From Siphonodentalium dalli (taxonomy: Eukaryota; Mollusca; Scaphopoda; Gadilida; Siphonodentaliidae): a DNA stretch of 64,000 nt. The stretch spans positions 38,066,918-38,130,917 of the forward strand of contig CP136062.1 in assembly GCA_032622095.1 (NCBI GenBank), written 5' to 3'. Position numbers and translations under genes: made by a program. Positions 21,446-35,647 of the stretch are shown piece after piece. Below the pieces are notes generated by a model that made no database searches, was not told the origin of the DNA, and worked only from the letters and a program-made list of their open reading frames with translations. Numbering within the stretch: position 1 is the stretch's first letter; each line of letters begins with the position of its first letter.

Positions 21446-22911
21446 GATTTGAGAGTGGACGATTAACTGCTATAAGTGACGGCACCTCCAACTCTGTGAC
21501 AACATTAATGAACTACAAAGCTTATCGGTCCGAGAGATATACAGAGTTAGGAAGTATACAAAATCGATTTAATTTTCGCTAGGTGACCGCTGTCACATCG
21601 GTCGGTATATTGTGTTTCCCAGAATCCTTGAAACTTCCATATATTTGGTATGGAGGGTCGTTGTGTGACTGGCGTTCGGGTTTGTTAAAATGGGAGTCAT
21701 CAGGTAAACTTAAACACGGCAACTTACGAGCCAAGTACATGAATCTTCCATCCATAGTATTTCTTAAGAGACTTTTTCACCAGAGCCATTAAGCCTATTT
21801 AACTTATATTTGGTATGGAGGGTCCTTGTGTGACTGACATTCAAATTTGTTTAGATTGGGTTACCAGGTCAAATATGGGCGGTCCCAGGAATATCAATCT
21901 TTCCCATGGAGTCATATTTCGTGGGGTTTTTCCTATGGTGAGCTGGGATTTAAATTGGGTCACCATATCAAATTAGAGCGGGGCCAGGGATATTCCACTT
22001 TTCCCTCTAAAAAAATCATTTTATTTTCAACTTCTTCACAGAGAATATATAACTTATTTTATTTACATTGTTCTTACATATTATGGTAGGAGCTTACACT
22101 TATTAAAAAACCCTGGTAAAAGCTGGGTAAACCATGGTGTATAAGCCTATTATCAGGCTCCACTCTCGTAAAATATCGTAAAGTGAGATAAACAATATAC
22201 GCTCAACAATATATTATAGAAGAAATCGCTAACAGGTAATAATCGTTATCCACCGCCAGCAGTGAAGCTATAGAACATTACACTTTTATTGTAGCTTTGA
22301 CTTAACGGACGTATATACGCAACTTAATTAATTGAATAACTGTCATCGAATTGTGAAATGTTAACCATATATAGTAGTATTTGTATAATGCTATTATGAA
22401 CATTATATTTGAATGTGATCCGGATATAATGGGTATACGTACATCAAGTGTAAAATAAAATAAAATATAGTTATTAGTGGATGACGAAAATTATCTCATT
22501 GGTGGTCGCAATAAATAGACATTTGTCTCGGTCACTCATGAGAAACATTTCGGTATCCATTAAAACATTGTAAGTATATAATACTCTATTTAAAACCATG
22601 CGAAGTCCATGTAAAAAGTACATACCCTTGTAAAGTAAAGGTATGTTGTACCGCACATTACTCTAGTCAATGCTGGTGAAACAGGGCATACATTTATGAA
22701 ACCAATGTGAACCCATGTAACCCAGAACATACTCTAGTAAATTATTCATGGAGTCATGGTGTAACATATTATACTCTGGAAAATCCTGGTAAACAATGAT
22801 ATGCTCTGATAAAAGCCTTGGAAAGCCATACCCTTGTAAATTCCAAGTAACACACGGAAATAACACTGGAGATATAACATGTGCCTCCCACGTAACGAAT
22901 AAGTTTAAACC
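21446..22911. repeat. 5' flank of gene A with degenerate repeats
   Basis: ATATTTGGTATGGAGGGTC followed by TTGTGTGACTG occurs twice (near 21,640 and 21,808) in a roughly 170-bp degenerate tandem repeat. From about 22,100 to 22,870 there are many imperfect copies of CTGGTAAA, ACCATGGTG and ACCCTTGTAAA words. No exon seen. A promoter for gene A should lie just above 21,445 but I cannot point to a convincing TATA box. Confidence 0.5.
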
Positions 22912-23928
22912 CTTCTATAAGAGAAATTATTAAACAGCTAAATTTAAGTTCGGAATCTAGATTATGTTGCTCATAGATCTTTCATTTATGAATAGATATT
23001 GAATAGACATTGTGATATATAAATATACATTGTGATCAGTTAGGCATAACTATGTAACTAATGATGCAATATCAAGAAGCCTCTCACCTTTGCGTATTGA
23101 AGGGACAAGCACCCCTGTAATGAATCATTTGCATAATTTACAATCTTTCACATTCCCAATGCGACACTGTTATATTAATATTCTTTGAAAAGTCATCTCT
23201 TGTAACAACAGCAATAGGTTATAAACATGTTACTTTCTGCCATGTGGGTTGTAATTACACACAATGTCATGTCATCATCTGATCTGACAGTTTTCATAAA
23301 CAAATAAAAGAACTGGGGTATAATGATGTGTTTGGGTCATTAATTTCAATTTCAATAGAATATGTTCATGTGTTGTGCTGTGTAGTCTTGATTGTTCTAC
23401 ACCTATATTTTACTTTAGAAGTGAGATGGGACCCGTAACCATATAATCTATGTTATGGATTCGATTAACACTGCCCACACCCACCGCAAATACTTTAACC
23501 CCTTTTTCAGACTAATTATTTCAGCTTTTGAATTCAAGTTGGGTAATGGTATATATATTCCTGTGATAATATTGTCGATAATGTTCATGTAAAAGGTGTT
23601 ACAATATCATGTATGTGCATGCTGTCGTCATTGAATACAATACTATAACATTAGCACGACGGAAGGATAAACAAGGAAGGATAAACAGTGGGTCAAATGG
23701 ATATATCACAAAGCTACTAAATGAACTGGGACTGTCTTTTATTTAGAATGAACATAATATATTTTGCATTGATTTGGTTTAAATATATCTTATGTGCCCA
23801 TATCAGTAATGAAACTGAAGTGAATATCCGGGCACCTTCCACAATGGCGGAACGTAGAATTTAACTAGTATTGCCGAAATGTCCACCCATATCACTTCGG
23901 AAAGCACGTTTGCGCACAATTGTAAATA

Positions 23929-26900
23929 TGTAACACCCAACGAACGTTTATAAATATATGTACCACCCAACGACCGTTTATAAAAATGTAACACCCAACG
24001 AACGTTTATAAATATGTACCACCCAACGAACGTTTATTAATATATGTACCACCCAACGAACGTTTATAAATATGTAACACCCAACGAACGTTTATAAATA
24101 TGTAACACCCAACGAACGTTTATAAATATGTAACACCCAACGAACGTTTATAAATATGTACCACCCAACGAACGTTTATAAATATGTACCACCCAACGAA
24201 CGTTTATAAATATGTACCACCCAACGAACGTTTATAAATATGTACCACCCAACGAACGTTTATAAATATGTACCACCCAACGAACGTTTATAAATGTATG
24301 TACCACCCAACGAACGTTTATAAATATGTAACAACCAACGAACGTTTATAAATATGTACCACCCAACGAACGTTTATAAATATGTACCACCCAACGAACG
24401 TTTATAAATATGTACAACCCAACGAACGTTTATAAATATGTATCATCCAACGAACGTTTATAAATATGTATCATCCAACGAACGTTTATAAATATGTATC
24501 ATCCAACGAACGTTTATAAATATGTACCACCCAACGAACGTTTATAAATATGTACCACCCAACGAACGTTTATAAATATGTATCATCCAACGAACGTTTA
24601 TAAATATGTATCATCCAACGAACGTTTATAAATATGTACCACCCAACGAACGTTTATAAATATGAATCATCCAACGAACGTTTATAAATATGTATCATCC
24701 AACGAACGTTTATAAATATGTATCATCCAACGAACGTTTATAAATATGTACCATCCAACGAACGTTTATAAATATGTATCATCCAACGAACGTTTATAAA
24801 TATGTATCATCCAACGAACGTTTATAAATATGTAACACCCAACGAACGTTTATAAATATGTACCACCCAACGAACGTTTATTAATATATGTACCACCCAA
24901 CGAACGTTTATAAATATGTAACACCCAACGAACGTTTATAAATATGTAACACCCAACGAACGTTTATAAATATGTACCACCCAACGAACGTTTATAAATA
25001 TGTACCACCCAACGAACGTTTATAAATATGTACCACCCAACGAACGTTTATAAATATGTACCACCCAACGAACGTTTATAAATATGTACCACCCAACGAA
25101 CGTTTATAAATGTATGTACCACCCAACGAACGTTTATAAATATGTAACAACCAACGAACGTTTATAAATATGTACCACCCAACGAACGTTTATAAATATG
25201 TACCACCCAACGAACGTTTATAAATATGTACAACCCAACGAACGTTTATAAATATGTATCATCCAACGAACGTTTATAAATATGTATCATCCAACGAACG
25301 TTTATAAATATGTATCATCCAACGAACGTTTATAAATATGTACCACCCAACGAACGTTTATAAATATGTACCACCCAACGAACGTTTATAAATATGTATC
25401 ATCCAACGAACGTTTATAAATATGTATCATCCAACGAACGTTTATAAATATGTACCACCCAACGAACGTTTATAAATATGAATCATCCAACGAACGTTTA
25501 TAAATATGTATCATCCAACGAACGTTTATAAATATGTATCATCCAACGAACGTTTATAAATATGTACCATCCAACGAACGTTTATAAATATGTATCATCC
25601 AACGAACGTTTATAAATATGTATCATCCAACGAACGTTTATAAATATGTACCACCCAACGAACGTTTATAAATATATGTACCACCCAACGAACGTTTATA
25701 AATATATGTACCGCCCAACGAACGTTTATAAATATGTACCACCCAACGAACGTTTATAAATATGTATCAGCCAACGAACGTTTATAAATATGTATCACCC
25801 AACGAACGTTTATAAATATGCATCACCCAACGAACGTTTATAAATATATGTACCACCCAACGAACGTTTATAAATATGTACCACACAACGAACGTTTATA
25901 AATATGTAACACCCAACGAACGTTTATAAATATGTATCATCCAACGAACGTTTATAAATATGTATCATCCAACGAACGTTTATAAATATGTACCACCCAA
26001 CGAACGTTTATAAATATGTACCACCCAACGAACGTTTATAAATATGTACCACCCAACGAACGTTTATAAATATGTATCATCCAACGAACGTTTATAAATA
26101 TGTACCACCCAACGAACGTTTATAAATATGTACCACCCAACGAACGTTTATGAATATGTATCATCCAAAGAACGTTTATAAATATGTACCACCCAACGAG
26201 CGTTTATAAATATGTACCACCCAACGAACGTTTATAAATATGTATCATCCAACGAACGTTTAAAAATATGTATCACCCAACGAATGTTTATAAATATGTA
26301 TCATCCAACGAACGTTTATAAATATATGTACCACCCAACGAACGTTTATAAATATGTACCACCCAACGAACGTTTATAAATATGTAACACCCAACGAACG
26401 TTTATAAATATGTATCATCCAACGAACGTTTATAAATATGTATAATCCAACGAACGTTTATAAATATGTACCACCCAACGAACGTTTATAAATATGTACC
26501 ACCCAACGAACGTTTATAAATATGTATCATCCAACGAACGTTTAAAAATATGTATCACCCAACGAACGTTTATAAATATGTACCACCCAACGAACGTTTA
26601 TAAATATGTACCACCCAACGAACGTTTATAAATATGTACAACCCAACGATCGTTTATAAATATGTATCATCCAACGAACGTTTATAAATATGTATTATCC
26701 AACGAACGTTTATAAATATGTACCACCCAACGAACATTTATAAATATGTACCACCCAACGAACGTTTATAAATATGTATCACCCAAAGAACGTTTATAAA
26801 TATGTACCACCCAACGAACGTTTATAAATATGTACCACCCAACGAACTTTTATAAATATGTATCATCCAACGAACGTTTATAAATATGTATCATCCAACG

Positions 26901-29900
26901 AACGTTTATAAATATCTACCACCCAACGAACGTTTATAAATATTTATCATCCAACGAACGTTTATAAATATGTATCACCCAACGAACGTTTATAAATATG
27001 TATCACCCAACGAACGTTTATAAATATGTACCACCCAACGAACGTTTATAAATATGTATCATCCAACGAACGTTTATAAATATGTATCATCCAACGAACG
27101 TTTATAAATATGTATCACACCAACGAACGTTTATAAATATGTATCAACCAACGAACGTTTATAAATATGTATCATCCAACGAACGTTTATAAATATGAAT
27201 CATCCAACGAACGTTTATAAATATGTAACACCCAACGAACGTTTATAAATATGTATCACCCAACGAACGTTTATAAATATGTAACAACCAACGAACGTTT
27301 ATAAATATGTACCACCCAACGAACGTTTATAAATATGTACAACCCAACGAACGTTTATAAATATGTACAACCCAACGAACGTTTATAAATATGTATCATC
27401 CAACGAACGTTTATAAATATGTATCATCTAACGAACGTTTATAAATTTGTATCATCCAACGAACGTTTATAAATATGTACCACCCAACGAACGTTTATAA
27501 ATATGTACCACCCAACGAACGTTTATAAATATGTATCATCCAACGAACGTTTATAAATATGTATCATCCAACGAACGTTTATAAATATGTACCACCCAAC
27601 GAACGTTTATAAATATGAATCATCCAACGAACGTTTATAAATATGTATCATCCAACGAACGTTTATAAATATGTATCATCCAACGAACGTTTATAAATAT
27701 GTACCATCCAACGAACGTTTATAAATATGTATCATCCAACGAACGTTTATAAATATGTACCACCCAACGAACGTTTATAAATATATGTACCACCCAACGA
27801 ACGTTTATAAATATATGTACCACCCAACGAACGTTTATAAATATATGTACCGCTCAACGAACGTTTATAAATATGTACCACCCAACGAACGTTTATAAAT
27901 ATGTATCAGCCAACGAACGTTTATAAATATGTATCAACCAACGAACGTTTATAAATATGCATCACCCAACGAACGTTTATAAATATATGTACCGCCCAAC
28001 GAACGTTTATAAATATGTACCACCCAACGAACGTTTATAAATATGTATCATCCAACGAACGTTTATAAATATGTACCACCCAACGAACGTTTATAAATAT
28101 GTACCACCCAACGAACGTTTATAAATATGTATCATCCAAAGAACGTTTATAAATATGTACCACCCAACGAACGTTTATAAATATGTACCACCCAACGAAC
28201 GTTTATAAATATGTATCATCCAACGAACGTTTAAAAATATGTATCACCCAACGAACGTTTATAAATATGTATCATCCAACGAACGTTTATAAATATATGT
28301 ACCACCCAACGAACGTTTATAAATATGTACCACCCAACGAACGTTTATAAATATGTAACACCCAACGAACGTTTATAAATATGTATCATCCAACGAACGT
28401 TTATAAATATGTATAATCCAACGAACGTTTATAAATATGTACCACCCAACGAACGTTTATAAATATGTACCACCCAACGAACGTTTATAAATATGTATCA
28501 TCCAACGAACGTTTAAAAATATGTATCACCCAACGAACGTTTATAAATATGTACCACCCAACGAACGTTTATAAATATGTACCATCCAACGAACGTTTAT
28601 AAATATGTACCACCCAACGAACGTTTATAAATACGTATCATCCAACGAACGTTTATAAATATGTATCATCCAACGAACGTTTATAAATATGTACCACCCA
28701 ACGAACGTTTATAAATATGTACCACCCAACGAACGTTTATAAATATGTATCACCCAAAGAACGTTTATAAATATGTACCACCCAACGAACGTTTATAAAT
28801 ATGTACCACCCAACGAACGTTTATAAATATGTATCATCCAACGAACGTTTATAAATATGTATCATCCAACGAACGTTTATAAATATCTACCACCCAACGA
28901 ACGTTTATAAATATGTATCATCCAACGAACGTTTATAAATATGTATCACCCAACGAACGTTTATAAATATGTATCACCCAACGAACGTTTATAAATATGT
29001 ACCACCCAACGAACGTTTAAAAATATGTATCATCCAACGAACGTTTATAAATATGTATCATCCAACGAACGTTTATAAATATGTATCACACCAACGAACG
29101 TTTATAAATATGTATCAACCAACGAACGTTTATAAATATGTATCATCCAACGAACGTTTATAAATATGTATCATCCAACGAACGTTTATAAATATGTAAC
29201 ACCCAACGAACGTTTATAAATATGTATCACCCAACGAACGTTTATAAATATGTATCACCCAACGAACGTTTATAAATATGTATCATCCAACGAACGTTTA
29301 TAAATATGCACCACACAACGAACGTTTATAAATATGTATCATCCAACGAACGTTTATAAATAAGTATCATCCAACGAACGATTATAAATATGTATCATAC
29401 ATCGAACGTTTATAAATATGTATCATCCAACGAACGTTTATAAATATGTACCACCCAACGAACGTTTATAAATATATGTACCACCCAACGAACGTTTATA
29501 AATATGTATCATCCAACGAACGTTTATAAATATGTATCATCCAACGAACGTTTATAAATATGTATCATCCAACGAACGTTTATAAATATGTGTACCACCC
29601 AACGAACGTTTATAAATATGTATCATCCAACGAACGTTTATAAATATGTACCACCCAACGAACGTTTATAAATATGTATCATCCAACGAACGTTTATAAA
29701 TATGTACCACCCAACGAACGTTTATAAATATGTATCATCCAACGAACGTTTATAAATATGTGTACCACCCAACGAACGTTTATAAATATGTATCATCCAA
29801 CGAACGTTTATAAATATGTACCACCCAACGAACGTTTATAAATATGTATCATCCAACGAACGTTTATAAATATGTACCACCCAACGAACGTTTATAAATA

Positions 29901-31575
29901 TGTGTCATCCAACGAACGTTTATAAATATGTACCACCCAACGAACGTTTATAAATATGTATCATCCAACGAACGTTTATAAATATGTACCACCCAACGAA
30001 CGTTTATAAATACGTATCATCCAACGAACGTTTATAAATATGTGTACCACCCAACGATTGTTTATAAATATGTATCATCCAACGAACGTTTATAAATATG
30101 TACCACCCAACGAATGTTTATAAATATATGTACCACCCAAACGAACGTTTATAAATATGTATCATCCAACGAACGTTTATACATATGTATCATCCAACGA
30201 ACGTTTATAAATATGTATCATCCAACGAACGTTTATAAATATGTGTACCACCCAACGAACGTTTATATATATGTATCATCCAACGAACGTTTATAAATAT
30301 GTACCACCCAACGAACGTTTATAAATATATGTACCACCCAATGAACGTTTATAAATATGTATCATCCAACGAACGTTTATAAATATGTACCACCCAACGA
30401 ACGTTTATAAATATATGTACCACCCAACGAACGTTTATAAATATGTATCATCCAACGAACGCTTATAAATATGTACCACCCAACGAACGTTTATAAATAT
30501 GTAACACACAACGAACGTTTATAAATATGTATCATCCAACGAACGTTTATAAATATGTACCACCCAACGAATGTTTATAAATATGTACCACCCAACGAAC
30601 GTTTATAAATATATGTACCACCCAACGAACGTTTATAAATATGTATCATCAAACGAACGTTTATAAATATGTACCACCCAACGAACGTTTATAAATATGT
30701 ACCACCCAACGAACGTTTATAAATATGTAACACCAAAACGGACGTTTATAAATATGTACCACCCAACGAACGTTTATAAATATGTAACACCAAAACGAAC
30801 GTTTATAAATATGTACCACACAACGAACGTTTATAAATATGTAACACCAAAACGAACGTTTATAAGTATGTAACACCAAAACGAACGTTTATAAATATGT
30901 AACACCAAAGGAACGTTTATAAATATGTAACACCAAAACGAACGTTTATAAATATGTATCGTCCAACGAACGTTTATAAATATGTAACACCAAAACGAAC
31001 GTTTATAAATATGTAACACCAAAAACGAACGTTTATAAATATGTAACACCAAAGGAACGTTTATAAATATGTACAACCCAACGAACGTTTATAAATATGT
31101 ACCACCAAAACGAACGTTTATAAATATGTACCACCCAACGAACGTTTATAAATATGTAACACCAAAACGAACGTTCATAAATATGTAACACCAAAACGAA
31201 CGTTTATAAATATGTAACACCAAAGGAACGTTTATAAATATGTAACACCAAAACGAACGTTTATAAATATGTATCATCCAACGAACGTTTATAAATATGT
31301 AACACCAAAACGAACGTTTATAAATATGTAACACCAAAAACGAACGTTTATAAATATGTAACACCAAAGGAACGTTTATAAATATGTACAACCCTACGAA
31401 CGTTTATAAATATGTACAACCCAACGAACGTTTATAAATATGTACCACCAAAACGAACGTTTATAAATATGTACCACCAAAACGAACGTTTATAAATATG
31501 TACCACCAAAACGAACATTTATAAATATGTAACACCAAACGAACGTTTATAACTATGTAACACCAAAACGAACAT
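23929..31575. repeat. 7.6-kb array of a 28-bp minisatellite
   Basis: About 270 tandem copies of a 28-bp unit made of CCAACGAACGTTTATAAATA plus a variable octamer-like part (GTACCACC, GTATCATC, GTAACACC). Occasional 30-bp units carry an extra AT or GT. Near the right end, CACCAAAACGAACG variants dominate. Repeat variants are arranged in higher-order blocks, with offsets of 816, 1,971 and 315 bp. Every unit contains TATAAATA. Open frames within it follow the repeat and are not genes. Copy A has no array at the equivalent position (about 9,890). Confidence 0.97.
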
Positions 31576-31630
31576 TTCATTGACAAACAAACAGCAATGA
31601 TTCCACAAAACAGGGCCGTTGCGTGTAAAT

Positions 31631-31762
31631 AAGAAATGACTTGAAGGTCTATTGGGGTCATTGGCTTTTGACCGGCAGAGTAATTAAACAAAGTGTTTGA
31701 ATGCGGAATTTTACTCTTCCGGTCAAAACCAATGACCCCAATCGATATACAAGTCATTCCTT
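31631..31762. repeat. Inverted repeat after the minisatellite
   Basis: The left arm AAGAAATGACTTGAAGGTCT... at 31,631-31,683 pairs with the right arm ...ATACAAGTCATTCCTT at 31,711-31,762, with few mismatches. Shared words include TTGGGGTCATTGG/CCAATGACCCCAA and GACCGG/CCGGTC. Arms are about 52 bp and the loop 27 bp. It resembles a small foldback element. Confidence 0.8.
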
Positions 31763-32700
31763 ATATTCAAATACCAGTACATTTTAATAGAACATTAATA
31801 ATTTGAACAACTTTTCAAAAGTACCGCAACAATTTCAAGTAACATAATTATATTATTCAAATTCTAACACAGTCTCCCAATAACATTACGCAGCTTGAAG
31901 TGACGTAGGTGGTTCATAGCTTTTTGTGAAGTGGACACCACGCACCGAGCGTGTGCCCACGGTCGGCTTGGGGTTACGTAGGTGTTCATCGCTTTTTATG
32001 AAGTGATCGACCTCATTTATTGCCTGATAGACGTCGGAAACACGCGTGTAACCGTATCGCGATTTGAACTGATTCTTAAGGAAGCTAATTATATTAATGC
32101 AGAAGGTGTGTGATTATAAAGGTATAGTATATTAACTTAAACACACCAAGGAAGATTATTCTATATACTGCAAAAAAAACAACAACACAGAATGACTCGT
32201 CGAGTGTGTGAATGGGTTAGTCGATACGGAATGAGTGACAGCGACAGCGCGTAAGGATACAATAGCCCTGAGTTATATCCTTCCGAGTGGCACAAGTACA
32301 CGCGCATTGCTGTATCGACAAACACATTCACACACTCGCATGTCCTTCAATGTATATTACACACCACCCGTTTAGAACTTCCGTCCGTTTGTGGATATGC
32401 TTCAGTCAAATCCATAAATTCCCATATGATATAACGATTAGAGGTAGAGTTGTGCATCTAAATCATCGACACTATTTGAAACAAACGCATCGTTAGAAAT
32501 TCGATATCGAGCTTATAAGATACAGAGGCTTAAAGAATTTCTGATGGCGAAGTCTTATACAAGAATAAAAAATAAAAAAACAAGACATATTTCATGAACA
32601 TTTGCCACGTACCCCGATTATATGTCTTTCCTATGACACACTGTCCAGTCGTTTTGGTTCAGAAACCACCCATTGATGCCGTCTGTTCTCCGGCATCCAT
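31763..32700. other. Copy-B flank, no gene recognised
   Basis: Aligns from about 32,190 with 10,160-10,385 of copy A (shared words such as GTATCGACAAAC and CCGTCCGTTTGTG). From 32,471 it aligns with 13,443 onwards. The LINE of copy A is absent here. Confidence 0.6.
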
Positions 32701-32701
32701 C

Positions 32702-32812
32702 TCAACGAAACATCGTAGCTGTGCTTTTCGTGGTACGTGGGTTAAGATCTTTCATCCAATCAATCCCATCCATGTTGATTTGCTCAGAGACGTGTCAGCC
32801 GTTGAGGTGGCT
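32702..32812 (-). pseudogene. Degenerate FReD C-terminal fragment, copy B
   Basis: The minus strand reads SHLNG, stop, HVSEQINMDGIDWMKDLNPRT...TMFR, stop. This tracks the end of the intact FReD exon (SHLNGEYLN...HGMKWLNDIG...TTMMIR). A TGA follows SHLNG and the terminal residues have changed. It sits 3' of the intact FReD exon B, just as the fragment at 13,636-13,792 sits 3' of exon A. The ancestral unit probably had two FReD exons or genes. Confidence 0.65.
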
Positions 32813-33152
32813 GAACTCGTCACCAGTCACTGTATCGTATATAATGTATAATATTTGATTTCAACTTTGTTAGATATACATTGTTCTATATATTGTTTGT
32901 GGCCTATTGTATGAAAGTCTATCAAGCTGTGGATTATATGGGTGTCATCAAATGAAACATATGTACATGAACATATATCGAGTGGGGTTGTGTCCGATAC
33001 TCTCCTCCGTTCACGTTGGCGTAACGTCATCAGCAATGCCACCAGTTGCCGCGACGTGTGTCAAAACACAATCGCCATGCAGAGTTCTGTCCCCTACGCA
33101 GGATTATGTTTTGCAGCTTGGTCAAAGCAGCTAGTAGCATCCATCATCCCGC

Positions 33153-33802
33153 TCATCGAATCATCATCGTGGTGTGCATCATAGAATCCTTTGAGCCAAT
33201 GTCGTTCAGCCATTTCATTCCGTGTTGACCCGCCCACGTGTCTACGTTTGTGCTGTTGAGATACTCTCCGTTGAGGTGGCTGCGATAACAACATCGATAC
33301 CACCACGCCCCGTGGCGGGTGACGGAGCAGGGGGCGCTGGAACATCCAGCCTCGGTGTTGTCGTTGTCGAAGGTGCTGAACGCCTTTCCGTCGTGTGCCT
33401 CTACCAGAGAGTCCCCCGCGCCCCAACTGTACCCCGACACATGGAGAGCATACATTTTCGAAGCATCGTCGATACTAAAACTGGAATATTGAGCGTATTT
33501 CTTCTGTCCGTCTGCAGTTGTCAATTTGACGTATAACTCAGTTGTACCAGTAGAGGTAAGTTTGTGAATATTTTTCAGCCCGAACCAGTAGTTACCGCAT
33601 GGTGTTGGATCACCAAATCCGTGTTCATAGTCGGCCCAACCTCTGTAGAAATATATGCTGTCATCCCATCTTTGTTGGATGATGGTCCATCCCCCTGTGG
33701 TTGTGGTCATGTCACAGACGACGTCGACTTCCGTGGCGCCATCTGGTGTGATTATGTACTGACCGTCATTCACATAGCCCGCTGCCATAAACTCTTTGCA
33801 AT
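33153..33802 (-). CDS. Fibrinogen-related (FReD) exon, copy B
   Basis: Paralogue of the exon at 14,451-15,091, with the same domain complete: DCKEF, GGWTIIQQRWDDS, YRGWADYEHGFG, FSTFDNDNTEAGC, AWWYRCCYRSHLNGEY, MMHTTMMIR. Differences cluster between the SHLNGEYLN and MMHTT blocks and in a few surface-type positions, so the fold appears kept. The acceptor AG at 33,804-33,803 is conserved with copy A and gives the same phase-1 start before the DC motif. An upstream open frame to 33,926 adds a hydrophobic stretch (IYTLIILFTTATLY) but arises from an indel relative to A. The micro-exon is present at 36,011, but no PAN/signal exon is visible upstream. It may be an orphaned duplicate or may use an unseen first exon. 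Confidence 0.9.
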
Positions 33803-34015
33803 CTCTAATGGAAACCATGTATAATGTTGCAGTCGTAAAGAGTATAATAAGAGTATATATATATTGATATCTATATTTGCGACTGCATCTCTGTCTGTCC
33901 GCTATATACATTAAGAGGGCCCACACGGGGAGACACCAAAAGGAGTCTTAAGGAGTATTTTTTTCACGAGGAAGATAATGGTACAGGTTAAACATTTTCT
34001 AAAGTGACGCTTTCA

Positions 34016-34560
34016 GAGTCAGGGCGAAAAAAGGGCGGGGAGATACAATCGATGATATTTCGTATGCAGGGCCTAATAAATCCATGGCAATGAGGAGTCT
34101 AATGGTGTCGGTTGATGATGCCAAAGTGATGCCGTTCGACTCAGGAATGGGTAGGGGGAGAGAGGCACCAAAATTGATAAAACAAATCTTTGTCGCCAAT
34201 TCCCATCAAACTTCGATGTAATCATTTTCGTGATACCAGGAATATAATCAAGTGGTTGAAAGACGCCAAATTGGTGCCGTCTGAGTCAGGGGAGGGAAGG
34301 GCACGAACATTGATAAATCTATTTTTTGTCGATGATTTCCACCAAGCCTATAAACAATCGTCACCGTGATACCAGGACTCTAATGGTGTGGATACGAAAG
34401 TATAATGGCCCCATTCGATCGAGTCAGGGATGGGCAGGCAGGGGTACCAAATGAGAGAAGCCCCCACAAATTGTCGACGATTTTCACAAAATTAATATTG
34501 TCATCCCCATGCTACAAGGCATTAATATCGTATGGGTAAAATTCAAGTGGTACCGCAGAG
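34016..34560. repeat. Degenerate ~130-bp tandem repeat, copy B
   Basis: Counterpart of 15,290-15,870 with the same recurrent words (GAGTCAGGG, GATACCAGGA, TGTCGATGATTTCCACC). Short poly-G/poly-C runs differ between the copies. Confidence 0.6.
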
Positions 34561-35442
34561 GCCAGTGACAAGGATGGGGGGGGGGGGGCAGTAACGTTAG
34601 ACATCCGCATTATACGAGGAATAAAATGGTGTGGTTTGAAGGAGGTAAATTAGCACTCTTGTAGTTAGGGATGGGGGGTTTCGACACCACCATGTAAAAA
34701 GCGAAATTTGCAATATAAATATATATCGAGTGTTTGGATACTTTTTAATAACATTATGTGAGTATATTTAGTGAATGAACTTGATAATACAGTATATGTA
34801 TAATCTGGACTAAAGTGACAATAGTCTACTACCGAAAATTCCAAACACGTCGATTGAACCATTGCAAAAAACTAAAAATATATAACGTTTTAATATGCGC
34901 AATTGTAAATATTTACTTCTTAACTCGGGACAATTAATCACGATAAAAAAAACGGCAGTCATTCTTCCAATGTGACTTACTGCATATAATCGATGCATGT
35001 ATACGAATGATGTTGATGGAGGTAACTAATTATAAAAATATATCTACTTTTACCAAGAGTATTCTGTAGCTATTCCCATTAAATGTCTCCAACTGAGTGT
35101 TCCACATCACTTTAACCTGTGAAATTCCGGGTCAACATGATTACACTATAAAAACGAAACTGTAGGAAAGTTGCCCTTTACAGATTTGAGTTTAGTCCAA
35201 TCAGTTTTGTTTTATTAGAAATGGAATCCGAACCCTCCGCACCCCGTACACCTGCCAGGTCACATGGTATCACCAACCCGGAAGCTGTCACCAAACACCG
35301 GATCAAAGGTTTAAACAAATTAACATATCCTCCCTCATATGCAGATTGATGTTTTAAAAACAAATGCCGTTGATATCTGTCATCTTTACACACACATTCG
35401 AAGACATCCGAATATTTCTACTTTGCATGCCGCCTGATGGAG

Positions 35443-35647
35443 TGGTGGGCCGGTGATTCAGATGATACGGTTAATGGCGCATTAGACCAACATATACGGC
35501 GTCCAGTGATTGCGAGGCTTGTTAGAATCCAGGTAAGTGCGGATTTCTCATCCAAGTATATGGTTTCGTGTATCTGGATATATTTTCCAGTTGCTTCCGC
35601 GGGTCAGTGGTGCCTACGTGTTGTGTGTTAATTCCGAGTTGTGTTGA
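35443..35647 (+). pseudogene. Possible discoidin (F5/8C) domain end, copy B
   Basis: Same organisation as 16,700-16,904. WWAGDSDDTVNGALDQHIRR...VIARLVRIQ is followed by a GTAAGTG donor at 35,533 and a 58-bp intron ending TTTTCCAG at 35,590. Then comes LLPRVSGAYVLCVNSELC and TGA at 35,645-35,647. This copy has VRIQ, which is closer to the F5/8C VRI consensus than the VRNQ of copy A. The 5' half of the domain was not found. Confidence 0.45.

Noticed and set aside
28969-31391. Open frames of 60-98 codons on both strands in the minisatellite, some with YKRS or INVR repeats.
   Set aside because: They follow the 28-bp unit, shift frame with each unit and have no independent support.
23929-31575. 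CRISPR array.
   Set aside because: Repeats are contiguous with no unique spacers, and the context is eukaryotic.
32594-33426. Several plus- and minus-strand frames around the FReD B exon.
   Set aside because: They are shadows of the FReD exon or of the decayed FReD fragment in other frames.
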